64,000 nucleotides of DNA, from NCBI GenBank assembly GCA_022749755.1, contig CM040446.1, positions 6,316,966 through 6,380,965 on the forward strand, given 5' to 3'. The notes below the pieces were generated by a model. That model made no database searches, was not told the origin of the DNA, and was given only the letters and a program-made list of their open reading frames with translations. A program made the translations under genes and the position numbers. This DNA is from Azadirachta indica. Lineage: Eukaryota; Streptophyta; Magnoliopsida; Sapindales; Meliaceae. Shown in pieces: positions 24,771-38,505 of this stretch (the stretch's first letter is position 1; every line of letters starts with the position of its first letter).

Positions 24771-26216
24771 TTGAGATCTAATGTCCAAAAACGATGCGCC
24801 TCTCACACTGTGTAATCTGCAAAATACGAGGAAAGTAAGAGGAAAACAGGTTTTTCGGTGAAATCCTTCTGATGCTTAAGTGAGAGAATTTTTAAAATTG
24901 AAAATTAGTAACATAGTATTTTGGCAGAGTTTTAACTTATGATTCTGTATCTACCTAACTCCATTGGTTGGTTTTCTATAATTGAAGACTAGAACAATAA
25001 TCGTGCTCTCAAAAGCTACTTGAAAATCACTATGAGCGTTTTTGGAGTGGTGGGACAGTGGCTAGTTATCGTCACAATTTTCACAGCAAGTGTCTTCTTA
25101 TTCGTTATCCTACCTTTCTCTCATACAAGGATCTTTTCCTGACTTGAGATTTTGTAGAAGTGATCCACTCGACCCTATTGTTTAGAGCTTAAGCTTAAAT
25201 CACTGGCTTATGAACTTGTTTCGCCTCGAGGTCTTGTAAAATATCAAGCCCCCAGTTTTTAATAAAAAAAGAATTTTTATTGAAAACTGATTCTTGAATT
25301 GAATAAAGGAGCGGCTTCTCCAACAAGCCTGGATTCTGTTCAAGTTTTAGTGAAATGGTGGCTGTGCATAACTGCAGTTGTCACCTCGTGAGTCGTGTCT
25401 ATACCATTATAATGCTTGTTGGGTGTGCCAAGACTCGCCACGTGTGCCCATTGCATTGGTCCAACGTGATTCAAAATGGCCACGTCAACTGCCACATCCT
25501 GTTAGGGTCCATGTGGGCTGATCTTATCTCAAGCCTCCGTTTTCTAACGGTCGAGATTTAAAACTTCTCAAATGGTATAAATTTATCACCTTTCCCTCTT
25601 TATTTACCTTTGCAATTTCTTCAAGCAAAGAAAGCACTTAGAGCACTTCTCAGTAACCAAAATCTTTCATTGCTTTATTTTGCTGCAATCTTTTTCGCTT
25701 GCATTTTCATCAACTGAGTTGCGACTTCTTCCATTCGTAAGTCCATTTTCTTTCTTCTTTCTCAACATATTTTTATAGTGATTCCTTTAATTTTTGGTTG
25801 TTTTTCATATTACGTAGACTGACTCGAACTTTTGCATTTATAAATACGTAATCCTTCATGCTCATGTGCTTGTAACCGCTTTGTATATATAATGGTAAAT
25901 TGTTATGCTTCAGTTATTTGTTTTATTTGGCAAAAATGAACTAGGTGATGTATTGACTTTTGAATCTAGAGTTATTTTAGTATTATGAGTGTTTGGGTTT
26001 GTTTGTGCATATTTTGGTTATGTTTATGTGGCATGTTCGAATGCATATCAGACTATATATTGCATAAATTCGTGGTTTATATGTTTGACTTAGATTTTTC
26101 TAGGATCTCGAAACCCATTTTTCAGTACTTTAGGACCTTAGATTAGCCATAGGTAGCATATTTCCTCATCCTCAACCAAAAGATTAAATCAACACCATTG
26201 CTAGGTTCTGAACAAT
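24771..26216. other. Intergenic region, possible TE 5' region
   Basis: No clear gene was seen. At 25570-25740 a TATAAATTTATC word is followed by pyrimidine-rich sequence resembling a plant 5' leader. This could be the promoter region of the degenerate TE gene that follows. The 68-codon frame at 25355-25561 is unsupported. Confidence 0.35.
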
Positions 26217-28153
26217 GAGTTTAGGGATATACTGGATTTAGTTTTTCTCTTGATCTCGGAATCTAAATCTAAGACCTGACTCTGATTTGGGTTATACGAC
26301 TACTCCTATGGCACGTTTTGAGAGATTCGATGAAAGGGATTAGCAAGACATTTTTTAAGAGCCCCTAGTTAAGTTTCCTAGTAGCCCTAGGAGTGATTTA
26401 TCAAGTTCCACCTCTAGTTTTTTGGATATAGACTACGAGGCCTAGATTCAATTATCCCCAAAAACTCGGTTAGACTTATTGGCATTGCATAATTACCAGA
26501 TTCCCTTTAAGAAAGCGACTGCTTTTGAGGTGTATGATCCCCGATCTGATGTAAAGGTCCTTGAAGACATAGTTATTTTTTATGGTACTTCTGATAGCAT
26601 ATGGGAAGAAATAGATTCTAAAAGACATGAAGTTAGAGATGATGACATTCTTCAAAACCTTTAAAGCTTTATGGATAAGATCGCCAGTAAATTAAGAACC
26701 TAACAACTTTAAATTTCGCCTTAAGTGATGTTTCTTAAAAGTCTAGAAAACTATAGGAGAATGTAGATGTTTCTGAAGTAGTGAGAGAGAAAGTGATGGA
26801 AATATAAGGGACGAAAATAATGATGATAAGGGTGATGCCCAAAAAAGATAGGTGAAATTGAGGATGAAGAGAATTGTGAAGGTGATGGAGATGATGAGGA
26901 GGAAACTATTTTCGATCACTACCAAAAAATGTGTCTTTTGCGGCTGAAAACTTTAGCCGCAAATAAAACAAATTCAACTGCAAAATTAATTTTTGCCATC
27001 AAATTTTAGTTATTTGCGGCCAATTTCCATTGGTTACAATAAGTCACGTCCCAAAAAATGTTTTGTTATTTGCGGCTGATTTTGACAATCACAAAAAATA
27101 TTTGCAACCAATTTCACCATTAATATAAATATCAGCCGCAAAAAGTATTTACAGTTATTTTGCGACCGATTTATAACAGTCACAATTAATTTGAAAAAAA
27201 AATTTCCTATCACCTTTTGTTACCAAATATTTGGCCACAAAAAATATTAACCATTTATAATATTTTTATGAACTTAAATATTGGTTTCATCAAATTAATT
27301 TGAATATTACATGTGAACAAAGTATCTGAACCAATTTTGAACAATTTTATTAGTTAAATATTGTAAAGCATTGGGTAGCATTAAAAATCTGAAAAGTAAG
27401 ATTAAAATTTTTATTTTATAAACAATAAAATTTGTAAAAAAACTACAACGAACAAAAAATTTAATCCATTAATTACTGATAGTCACCATTAGAAAATATC
27501 TAGAGAAAAATTTGAACTAAGTTTACAAACAAGCCATTAACACAAAATCACAGCCAACAAGACATCAAGCTTCAACACAAAATCACAATCAACAAGCCAA
27601 CAAGTCACCAAAAATTGGCAAGTCAACTAATTCTAAAAGATTCAGCACAACTAACAAACCACCAACACAAAATCACAAAAAATTTTAAAAAACTCTTAAC
27701 TATTTTACAATGTGAATGTTGGGGCACACATTCTTCTTGTATAGATTCTCCACTTCAATTAACAAAGTTTTTAGATCATCTGAAAATGACACATAACGCA
27801 ATTGGAGGAAATTCAGACATATTCTAATGAGCAAAAGAGAAACCAGCATAACAAGTAATTTGAAATCAGCAAAAAAGAAGCACCTTTTCACACTTGAGTT
27901 GCACTTACATACATCTATTTATATAACTAGTAAGTAGTTGGTTTAAAAAACAACCCAAAAGAATATGAAATGTTAAATCAATAGCGTATATTGAGTTGTA
28001 AAGTTTAAGGTCAATATAATTAAATAAATTTAAGCACTATAATGGACATGAAAGTACTGTATTCCCAATGGAGAACACTTAATTGTCAACATATAGTAAG
28101 GAACCATAATTAATTAGTTTCATCAAATTAATAAAGTAACAAACCTCAATATG

Positions 28154-29847
28154 TCATGAATGGTTCTCTTGTGATGGTGAATCACCTTGAGCATCTGCAT
28201 TGAAAGCCATATGATGCCCATAATGTGCACTAGAAGTATCTCCAACCTATTAACCACAAAATAAAAGCTATCATAAATTTGAAATAAAATTATAAGACCT
28301 CTCATAATAAAATGAACAAATTAAAATATTTGTACCTTATCATTTATAACCATATTTATTTGACACTTATATTTACATGATTGAAAGTGGGTTCGAATTA
28401 ATCGAAGCTCTGCATAAAGTTGATCATACTTAGCTTTCAAATCATTTATTACACTCTTGTACTCTTTGTGAACTTTCGCACGCATTTTATCAGGTAAAAC
28501 ACTCTTGTTAACACTACCACTTTTTAAGGAGCTATTTTTCATATATTCACACCCATGTGTATCAAGACCCATCATATCACTAAATATCTTCTCTCAAACT
28601 GAATCACTTTACTCATTATTTGGTATCTCAGAAAGGCGTTCATTAAATATACTCTGCATAATTAAAATAGAAGATATATATACAAAATTGGCAAAATGTT
28701 TTAAACTAGTAAGGATATAAGGAAAAAAAAAGTAGTAAGTACATTTAATTCTTATAATCGCTAAGGAATTCTTTGCTGTCTCTAATAATTTACAATAATA
28801 TGTAAAGCAATACAAAATAATGGATGAGTCAAGGTTTCTAATATGCAAGGCAGCATCATTTTCTTTATTTCGTGTGATAAGAGATAATTAATTAAGGAAC
28901 TAACCCATGCTTTGTATCAGCAACTAATCCCTACATATTAATATTCAACAACTAATCCTTATATACTAGTATTTTAAAAGGGTTCCATAATAATAAAGAT
29001 GATAAAAATTTTATATTAAAAAAAGAAAGAAAGACCAGAAGAAGATTATAATGCAAACAAGCAATTTCTACTTCATAATGGAATTAAAAGTTTTATAACT
29101 GCAAACAATCAACCCATGCTTTACATTAACAACTAATCCCGAGATACTAGTATTTTAAAAGGTTCCATAATAATAAAGATGTTGAAAAATGTATATTAAA
29201 AAAATAAAGACTAGAAGAACATTATAATTTAAACAAGCAATTTCTACTTCAAAACAGAACTAAAAGTTTCATAGCTGCACTATACATGAAACCAATTTTT
29301 AAATTCAACTCAGATAGATCATTGTAGAATTTTCTACCCAACATCAGAAGAACATGTAAAATCATAGTAAGATTTCAGGTACCCCATCCACTGTAAAAAA
29401 CTTGGATGTAAAATTGACCAAATGGAAAATTTAATTCAAGGCTTTCAATTCATAATTGCTATTGTAAATTTACAACTTGAAATTGGTAATAGTACTGATG
29501 AAGTTTTCCATTTTATACCAATGTTTGTCTTACAGGCATTGCAGGAAAACGAGCAAGCAACATTCACAACATTTAAAAGTGATCAACATGTTTATTAGAT
29601 AACCAACATAATGATCAAACATGGACAAAAACAAATTTTCTAGTTGGAATATATATTTATTAGATATCATTCTTATTTCTAGCATCAATATTGTTGTTGA
29701 TAAAAAATTGAAAATCAAAATAAACCCAAAACCCATCAGACTTACAATAACTTTCATGCTTTCTTGATCAGGTATAATTCCATCCACCTTTGTACATGTC
29801 TTGATATACAAGCTCATTCTACCTATTTTCTCTCCTTTCTTTTTCAT
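28154..29847 (-). pseudogene. Ptta/En/Spm-type transposon protein, broken
   Basis: This minus-strand exon series lies inside the CACTA element. The exon at 29746-29847 reads MKKKGEKIGRM, then LYIKTCTKVDG and PDQESMKVI, and ends at a GTAAGT donor. The exon at 28336-28653 reads IFNERLSEIP, then two in-frame stops, then MMGLDTHG and a charged helix (VHKEYKSVINDLKAKYDQLY). The last exon at 28154-28246 ends in SPSQENHS and a stop. The pattern HTKxDG...D..S and RLSEIP...IF...MG.D.HG is that of plant Transposase_24 (Ptta/En/Spm) proteins. These are accessory TNP1-like proteins and not the catalytic transposase. Upstream exons were not resolved. Confidence 0.75.
28902..29281. repeat. Tandem direct repeat inside the CACTA element
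   Basis: Two units of about 190 bp at 28902-29095 and 29110-29281 share AACCCATGCTTT, TACTAGTATTTTAAAAGG, TTCCATAATAATAAAGATG and ACAAGCAATTTCTACTTC. They lie in what would be an intron of the TNP1-like gene. Confidence 0.85.
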
Positions 29848-32800
29848 CTACAAAAAATAAAATAAGAAAAGAATTGTAAGAAATTTGAAGTTCCATTTCA
29901 TGAGAGAAGAAAAGAAGAATTTCAATAGAATTTCTATGCAAATGTTAAATTACATAATTTCTATGCAAATGAAATATATTAATTACTAAAGTAAATAAAA
30001 TATTAATTCAATTGTATAGACATTAAAATAAAAAATGGATGATTGAGACTTTATACTAAAATATAGTAAAAATAAAATAATATTATGTAGTCAAACTAAG
30101 ATTTTGAATTTTTGACTTAAAAATTACATACCATGATCCAAGATCTTGGTTTTGTTCATGCACTCGCTATTAATTCATACATATAAAAGGATAATAATGT
30201 TAAAAAAGATAGTTTTAATTTCTTCTATCAAAAGCATGCGCTTAAAAGCGCACACAATTATTATCTTGTCTCATGAAGATGGTAAACCATGTCATCGCAA
30301 ACATGCTCTTACAATATACAAACTCAATAATTTCAAAAGGAACTTTGAAACTAAAATAAGGAAGAAAATGAAAAACACTTCTTCCATAAGTCTTACTCAA
30401 TGATTAAGAATAAAATTAATTAGAATCACAAGATTCAAAGGACCAAAAATTTACCTTATTTATATATAGGCAATGAATGTATACATTTACCTCATTTCAC
30501 ACTTGAGCAAAATATTTCCGTCCTGTCACATGTAATTGTCTTTGTTTCTTGCAATTATTCTTATTTATCTCTGATAATGCCTATATATTACTTATTGTCA
30601 TTCTAGACTTATCCTACAGCAAAACCACTGTAATTGTCAAGCATATACCCTAAATACCCTTGCAATTCATGCCCTAACTTTACAAGCACATGCTATAAAG
30701 GTTGGTGAAGAGGCTTAGGTGAATGTTTTTTTTAATCTAAATTTAGAATAGCATATTATTAAAAGGAGAAAAAGTATACAAGAACAGTTTCAAGGACTAA
30801 CAAAACAAACAGTAATAAACCAATTGGGTTAGCAACAATTTACAAAATTCAGCAGCAGATTGCAGATTTCAGTAGCCCAGCAACAGCAAACTACAGATTT
30901 TAGCTGCCCAACAACATAATATACAACAAATAACACAAAATAGTGGCTGCTGCAAATTTCAACAACCACAAAACAGCAAAAAAATCAAGAAAGGGTCAAT
31001 AGGACCAAGAAACAAGAATAGAGCCTTAACAAAATAGCATGCAACAGCTATTTTTCCATCAGTAAAACAGCAACCAAGAGCAGTAATAGCAGCCAGTTGC
31101 CAAAAACGACTATTACAGAATTAACACATAAATAAAATAGAATAACTATAGATAAAATAGAACAAACACTATGGGTAAAGTGGCAACAAGCAATCGTGGT
31201 TACTTTCTCATCATCATTATCAGCAAATCACAATTCATGGTGCATATCTTCACTGTAATCACCATCAATGTCACTGTCCATCCTTATCATCTTTGGGTTT
31301 TACTTTTACAAAGAAGATGCAAATGTAGATGTAGGTTCAAGAATATACATGCATAAGCGTGAATATGCACTCAAAAACACACACACACTAAAGATCAATA
31401 CTAAAAACTCTAAAAGGATTTAATTAAATTCATATAAAATTTGCATAAATCATATAGACTTTCTAGAAGTTTGAAAAAAGAAAACACTAAAACTGACGAC
31501 ATACCTTGCGTTGGCAAGCTGACGATGGCATATCTTGCATCGACAAGTTGAGAGTGAGTTGATGATGAGCAAAGTTGATTTTGGATATAGATTTGATTTG
31601 GGGGAAAAAATGAATTTAATGTAAAATCGATTTGAATGTAGAAAAAGGAAAAAGTAAAATTTTCATGTAAAATAATATTATTATCTTCAATATCTTTATA
31701 ATTAATTTTTAATACTAATTTTATATAGTTAAACATTTTAGTCTCTTTTATTGAGAACTTAAATATAATAAACAAAATTATAATATTCAATTTTTAATAA
31801 AATATTTTACCAAAACGACTTCGTTTTGGTAATAAAATTAACCACCATTTTTTTATGGTTAACATTTGAATTTAGTCACAAATAATATAATTTTTTAAGA
31901 CGAAATTGTGTTTAATTAATTTATTTATTTAAGCACGCCACAAAAGGCCATTTCTCTTGTAGTGGAAGATGGGGTTGCCTTCCCCTCAAATTTGACCGGA
32001 TAAAACAATCTTTATGAAACTGATTGGTTCGTCGCCATTTTCACCTAAATTGACGTCAGTATCTATAGGACTGTCTATCAAATCCTAAAGGAGTTTAAAC
32101 TTAGGCTTCCCAAACCCAATGAATATCCGAGTTGGCCCAAAGGTATTAAATTTCCTTCAACATGGAATAATTTCACTTCGGGCCCGGACTTTATCTAAAA
32201 CTATATTCGGCCACCTTTTTCATGCCTTTGGGATCATATCTTACCAGTTAAAACTTAATAGTTGGCTAACTAGCTTTTTGTTATTTGGGCTAAAGCTTCG
32301 AACTCCCCCTTCCCCTAACTATAAATGAGGTCAAACACATATACACCTTTAAAAAGAACCAAAAAAATATGCCTTGATTCGTACTATTTCTAATCCCGAC
32401 CTAGTACGGTAAAACCAATAAAGTGTTATCCTTCTTATAGCAACGATTAGAAAAATAAGTGGTTCTTCATTCGGGAGAACTGGGTTTAGTCTTTGTGCCT
32501 TCGAGAATTGGTGGGAGTGTTCCCAATAGTTTCAAGAATGCAAGTAAGTTTTTGTTCTCATTCGCTTGTTTTTTCTGATACCAAGCTTTATAAACTTTTA
32601 GCTAAAACCAAACTTATATATTTGAACTAAGGTCATTGTGTTTTGCAGTCACTTGGAGAAATAAGCTCGGCCTTTCTGACCTTACTGTGGAAAAAATTGT
32701 TGTTGGATGCCCCCAAGCTAAGAGTTAGTTAAAAAAATCTTATTGGCTCGGCCCCATTGCCCCTGCTCCAACCGAAGGTGCAGTATATACACTCAAGTGA

Positions 32801-34150
32801 AAGGCAAAAATGGGAAAAAGTAAGTGTATCCTACCCTCTCTTTTCCTGCTTTAATTTCCTTACAAATTTGATTGCTTGCTTTACTTGTTTGCAGAAAGAA
32901 TGAGATCCGAGAAGTCTGGAAAGAATACATCCGCTGCTCTTCAAGCTCTCTTTGTGGATCACTCTAGTCTAGCTAAAAGCGAACGGGGCTTAGGTCAGGG
33001 GAGTTTGAAGAATTCCACCTCTGTCACTAAAAATATAAATCCTGTAACTAAGTTCACTCCTCCAAATTAAGGTGCTTCCACCTCAAGTCAAAAGGAAGGG
33101 ATAAAACCTTAGAGGATGCCTTTTAAAAGGAGAAAAACCACCCTGCTTTAAAGGACAATGGGTAACATAAACCTTCAGACCTTATCAAGGTGAAGGGTGA
33201 TTCTAATGTCAATGCACTCGTGACCTGAAAAAAGAAATCCAAAGCTTTGATCAACTGGCTTTGATTGTTGCGAATTGACATGGTCAGGTATTTTAGAAGA
33301 AAAAAGAAATTATTTTGATCACCACTTTTCTTCTGTTAACAATTTGGGGACCATGATTGCCTTAACTATTTTTAAGAACATGGAGAATGCAACAATTGAT
33401 GAGACGTTAGAGCACATCTACCAATGGGTGGCCAATGTGAGATTTTATAAATGTGTCTCTTGTTCTCTTTACTTAATCTGTTGATTTTACTAACTTCCTG
33501 ATTTAGTTGTCTCATAAACTAAGCATGCCTTTTCTCTTCACCTATATCAGGATAAGAAAAAAGCATAATCTACCGTTACTGCTGAAGAAACCATCTAAAA
33601 TTCGAAGAAGGAAAAAAATGCGTTGAAGCAATAGCTTGGTGAAATAGAGAAACGCAATGAAAGCACTAAGACTAAGCTTTTATGTGAAAGGAAGAAATGG
33701 TTTGAGGAGCGGGAAGATCGAAAGCTCAAGTATGAATTGCTCATTCTCATCAATCGGAGTTCGAAAGCAGAATTTTTTATTTAAAGCGTGCGGTCCGGAA
33801 AGCCGGGGAAGGTGCAGATGGTCAATGTAAAGAATGAATAAATGACGACTGTGTTGACCTGACTTGCAAGGTATTTCAAGTCAAGAACCCAAACTCTCAC
33901 CTAAGTTTGACTCTATTAAGACAGAATCCTCCAACAACTGAACAGGCACCCCAGGGGGATGGTAAAGAAAATAAAGACTAGGCGGTTGATTAAGCTGATG
34001 ATAGCCTGGAACCCACTGGTCTTCTTAAGCCAACCAACAACGAGAACCCCCTCGAGCAAAAAAGAAGCTCTCAGCACCTTTAGAACCATCAGCATTCAAC
34101 AAAGAGTAAATTTAAACATCTTTATTTGTACCTTCATTACTATACATTGA

Positions 34151-34859
34151 GTTTGTACCCAAAAAAAAAATAAATTTTGCACTCAAAATTTGTTGCAGCT
34201 CTGCTTTTTTTTTTTTTTACTAAAATATTTGTTTTTCGCCTTATAATTCTTTTTTTCATATGCTGATTAAAATACAACTTTTAGCCTTGTTTAGGCTGTT
34301 TCAATTTCTTACGAACCACGTCTATCTCCCATATATATGATAAGCCAGTTAGATGTGCAGGGAAGTGCGAGGCTTCCACTGTCTTCAGCAAATTAGTCAT
34401 TTATTTTCTGTTCAATCTATAAAAATGTAATATTACAAGAATTGATGAACAAAGAAAAATGAGTGGGATAAAGAAGGGAGAGATTGAGTCCCGCTAGTGC
34501 ACTAATGCGCCGTCTAGAATCCTACACTCTTAATTGAGGCATGCCTAGGGAGAGAATGGGCCTCTCGTTCACTGCACCAACCACCACAAATTCCACCAAA
34601 CTCCTTCCATATTGCACGTTCTCCGACAACTAAATTTCAACAATATCTAATCCAACTCAAAAATTCAAAAGTAAAATTAAATTCAATGTAAATTACTAAC
34701 ATTGCATTTGTCTCTATGTTGGTGCTTACCTTTTCCAAGTACTCGTCGACACCATCTAGTACACATCGTTGTCGTGGCTAAGGGCTTTGCAGGTTTCTTT
34801 TTTCAAACAAAAATTAACATTTATTTGGAGAGTAAAAATTAAGAGACTGAGGTTATTTA
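34151..34859. other. Intergenic region
   Basis: No gene was recognised. A poly-T run lies at about 34206-34220, and a GC-richer stretch at about 34460-34640 is of unknown origin. Confidence 0.4.
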
Positions 34860-35280
34860 ACAAAGAGAGTAAAATCATCCAAATTTTTATTTTTTAGATA
34901 ATTTTGAAATTAAAATTTATTGTTAGATATTTTTTAAATACCTTTTCTAGTTTTGGATAGTTTGATAAATTTTCCTAAAAACTTGAAGTGTCTATCAGTT
35001 TCTCAAAATTTAAGAGAATATATCTATCTTAATACTTTAAATTGTTAAATTAAATTATATCTTCTCCAAACTTTAGAAGATCTATCGTTACCATGAGAAA
35101 TCTACCAATATAAAATGAGGTTTTATAGAAAAATTAAACTAGTGGCAATACCTCATTATTTTGTTACCAAATAAGAGATAATATATAAGGACTATTAATT
35201 AATTTAATCAGTAAAATTTTTTATAATGGTGTAAGAGAAGAGATTTGAAATTCAAACTTCTCTTACACCGGATAACGAAG
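34860..35280. repeat. Dispersed repeat block, partner at 14.85-15.54 kb
   Basis: 34865-34985 matches 14855-14970 directly. 34985-35280 is the reverse complement of 15220-15530. The two blocks therefore differ by an internal inversion of one half. Confidence 0.6.
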
Positions 35281-35309
35281 CAATTTGAGTTATTTTATTA
35301 GGAGAAGGA

Positions 35310-36020
35310 TTAATGACCCTTTAATTTTATATATTTTCTTTTATCGTCTGTAAATTGTTATATTTAAATATTTTTAATTATTAAGATTATATTTTACATA
35401 TGTACTAAATATAATGCACTAATTATGTAATAATTACATATATTAGACCTAGACGAAAAAGGCCGATTTATAAAAAATCAAACAATTCAGTTCAGTTCGA
35501 TTACCATATCAATTTGGTTTAATTTGATTTTAAACTGATCAATTCGAGTTTGGGTTCGAGCTTGATTAAAAATATAAAATTTTTTATAAATTCCTAAAAT
35601 TTATAAAGATCACAAACAAATATAAATTTTGTAAAAAATTACATAAATTTTATAAAAATTAAATCAATCGATTCAATAAGAGATATTATTATAAATTTTA
35701 TAAATTTTTCTCTTTTTTATAATTTCAAAAAGTTTATGAATTTATATGAAAATATCTCTAAAAATTAATACCCCTACCTAGAACTAATTCACTTTGATTT
35801 TGCAATTTGGTTTTTATTCAATTTGGTTTCTTGAACCCAAACTTTATTTTAGTTAGTTTTAATTTTCTAAAAACTTAAACCTAGCCTGAATTTACCGACC
35901 TCTAATATATAATATATAAATTTAATATATAATATATAGATTTAATCTTAATAATTTAAGATATTTATATCCAATAATTTATAAATAGTATAAAAAGTTT
36001 TATAAAGTTAAGAGGTTGTT
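35310..36020. mobile_element. MITE family member 2, interrupted
   Basis: The outer parts (35310-35440 and 35905-36020) together resemble the MITE at 14990-15190. About 460 bp lies between them, containing CAGTTCAGTTCGATTACC and repeated AATTTGGTTT words of another repeat type. This suggests a nested insertion. Confidence 0.5.
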
Positions 36021-37311
36021 AATATTTTCTGTTTAATTATTGTATTTAAGAAAAAGAAATCATTAAAAAATAAAAAGAAAAATAAGAAGAGGCAATATCT
36101 ATAAGTTGGGTGCTATTAAAGCCCATATTGGCCAGCCCAACCCTAGAACTTATGGTTCCTCGGAGTGTACGATAACTTGAATTTATTGCAAAATGCCTCA
36201 ATGTGTTTAAAATCAAAAAGTCTAATTTTCATTTTTCTTATATCTTTATCATGTGAAAGGCAAAGTACTTCGTAAATGCTTTATCTTTGTTTGGATTTAT
36301 TTTTAATTTAAAATCTTGTTTTTTTCTTGTACAGGTTATATTGGCTAGGATTTGCATGCATGTAAAATGAAAATTCAGAGCTGGACAAAGGCTCGCTATT
36401 ACTTCCTTAATGGGTATGCCAGCTAATACAATGACTTTTAATTAGTTTTCAATTTATTAAATTTATGGATGTAGTCATCATGTGATTGTGGTGTCTTTTG
36501 GATACTATATGATAATATATAAATAACAAAAACTATATTTTTTTCATATGTAATTTTTTCTTTTAATTTTGATATCAAATGTTCAATTAATTTTTAAATT
36601 AATTGAATAATGACATATATAATACATCAATGATATCATGACACAAAATAAGAATCATAACTCAAGGACTTAAAAAAGTCATAAATTTCTGACAAATAAA
36701 TGTCAAGAGTCGCGAAATTGTCTGATAGTTTCTGATATAGACTGCATCAATACCTCTTAACACATATTTCAAAAGTTATATCTCGTGACATTTAAAAATG
36801 TGTCACCTATTTTTTTAGATGATTTATGTTGACACAAAAATAATTATCAATAAAGAGTTTACTTAACACAGAATTTGAGTCAAAGTAACCCTTTTTTAAA
36901 CATATTTTTAAATAGTACTAAATCTTTGTTTACAATTTAATTTTTGAAGTAAGCCATTAATTAATAAGATATGAAAGTCAAGAATTTATATTCAAACACC
37001 ATATATTCCAATTCATAATTAATCATATATCTAATCAATGTGCGTGAATAGGTATGAATATTTATCTTAAACAACATCATCACAAATGCGGCAAAGGTGA
37101 CGAGAGGGTTTCGAATGGCCATTTTTAATCCATGTTATGGAGCTAAAGAAGTTTCAACACATTGCTAATTAATTTATGATTAATCAACAAAAGAAAACAA
37201 AGTGTGCTATTAATAGGATAATAGTTAGATAAATGCCCGAATTCAAAGAAATATACTAAATACGAAAAAAAGGGACTATGATCAGCTTCAACAAACACTA
37301 TACATTAGACA
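36021..37311. other. AT-rich intergenic region
   Basis: No gene, long repeat or clear element was recognised here. Confidence 0.45.
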
Positions 37312-37512
37312 TTAGAAAAAAATCCTCCTAATTGGATCTAATACCTTAAATTTTCTTTATTGTTTCAGTAATACCTCTGACTTTAGTTCCGTTAACTGTA
37401 AATGATAAATTTAGAGGGTAATTAAGTACTTTTATTGACTTATAATAAAATATAATTTTATTAATTATATATAAGAAAAAATAAATTAAAATTTTAATTA
37501 ATAAAAGTTTTC

Positions 37513-37545
37513 CTTCATCTTCTTCTTCTTCTTCTTCTTCTTCGT
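37513..37545. repeat. CTT microsatellite
   Basis: Near-perfect CTT units run here with single interruptions (CAT at the left, CGT at the right). Confidence 0.95.
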
Positions 37546-38465
37546 CTTACCGTGCCTTCCCCTTTTTTTGACCATTTTTACTTCCATTTAATCTCCTCTT
37601 TCTTTCTCTTTCCATTCTCAACATCATAACAATAAAAACAATTCTTCATTTTGTCCTTTTCTTTTCTCACCAGAAACATCAAAAATTAGAAGGAAGGAAA
37701 AAAATTAAACTTCCGATGAAGGTCACGGGAATGAGTTGATGTTGATTGGATATAGAAGATCTGACATTAAGGATTAAGATGGTGGTCTTAAATTGTCTTG
37801 GTTCGTGGTGGTTTGGTTGGAAAACATGAAAAACAGTGGCAGTGGTTTATGGGTTTAGTTTTCGATTCAGACGATCAGTATGGCTGTCAACTATAAGTAG
37901 CAATAGCATTAGCACAGTTGGGGATAATACCCATTTTAATGCAGCTCTTTAATTTGCTGCTGCTTGTTGCAGCATAAAAGTAGGTTTCAAAAATCCGTCT
38001 TTTCCAATTTGCCAACAAAGAAAGAGTTGCTTTTGTTTCTTGCCGCGGATTCTTTATTTGGACCTTCGTTTTTAGAACAAGGTTTCATCTCTACTTTTAA
38101 TTTTGTTTTAAATATTTTTCTACTTAGATGTAGGATTGGAAGAAGATAAGAATTTATTTCACTTGTATAATGTGAAGAGAATAAATTTATGAATATTTTT
38201 CTTAATAAACTGAACAATATTTTTTTTTAATTTTTTCTATCTTCTTGTCAAGAAGATAAGATTAAAAAATGATAATCAATACCGAAAAAACAAAAAAATA
38301 AAACAGAGAAAGAAAGATAAGAAAATATTATTTTAATATGAAACTAAATAAAATAATAATATAAAAAATAAGTTAGGATGGTATTTTAATTTATTAAATC
38401 AAATGGCATTTTTAATAAGATATTACTAATTTAAATGGCAATATTCCAAATCAAAATAATATAAT

Positions 38466-38505
38466 AATATTATATTATATTATATTATATTATATTATAT
38501 ATATT
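38466..38505. repeat. TTATA pentanucleotide microsatellite
   Basis: At least six near-perfect TTATA units end in a short TA run. Confidence 0.95.

Larger units (their letters stand above)
26917..31964. mobile_element. CACTA (En/Spm) DNA transposon, about 5.05 kb
   Basis: The left end CACTACCAAAAAATGTGTCT and the right end, read inward on the minus strand as CACTACAAGAGAAATGGCCT, are typical CACTA termini. Both continue into TTTTGxGGC. The flanking triplets are GAT (26914-26916) and GAA (31965-31967), a 2 of 3 match to a 3 bp target duplication. Subterminal repeats of TTTGCGGCTGA occur in both orientations within the first 260 bp (near 26937, 26955, 27017, 27071, 27135, 27158). It carries a broken Ptta/En/Spm-type gene. 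No TNP2-type transposase was found, so it looks non-autonomous. The rest is AT-rich. Confidence 0.9.
26217..34150 (+). pseudogene. Degenerate TE gene split by a CACTA insertion
   Basis: Plus-strand coding-like fragments flank the CACTA element. Before it, 26290-26664 reads through MARFERFDERD and RSDVKVLEDIVIFYGTSD, with stops. After it, 32090-32325 contains HAFGIISYQLKLNSW, which resembles the plant 'putative gypsy-type transposon' domain (FGIAP-QL-PN-W pattern). Further fragments are at 32876-33070, 33275-33437 and 33600-33790, the last rich in Lys/Glu as in a coiled coil. Stops are frequent. The similarity is a weak recollection of the family pattern, and no reverse transcriptase or LTR was identified. 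Confidence 0.4.

Noticed and set aside
28902..29281. CRISPR-like or satellite array
   Set aside because: There are only two long degenerate units without spacers. It is a simple tandem duplication inside a plant transposon.
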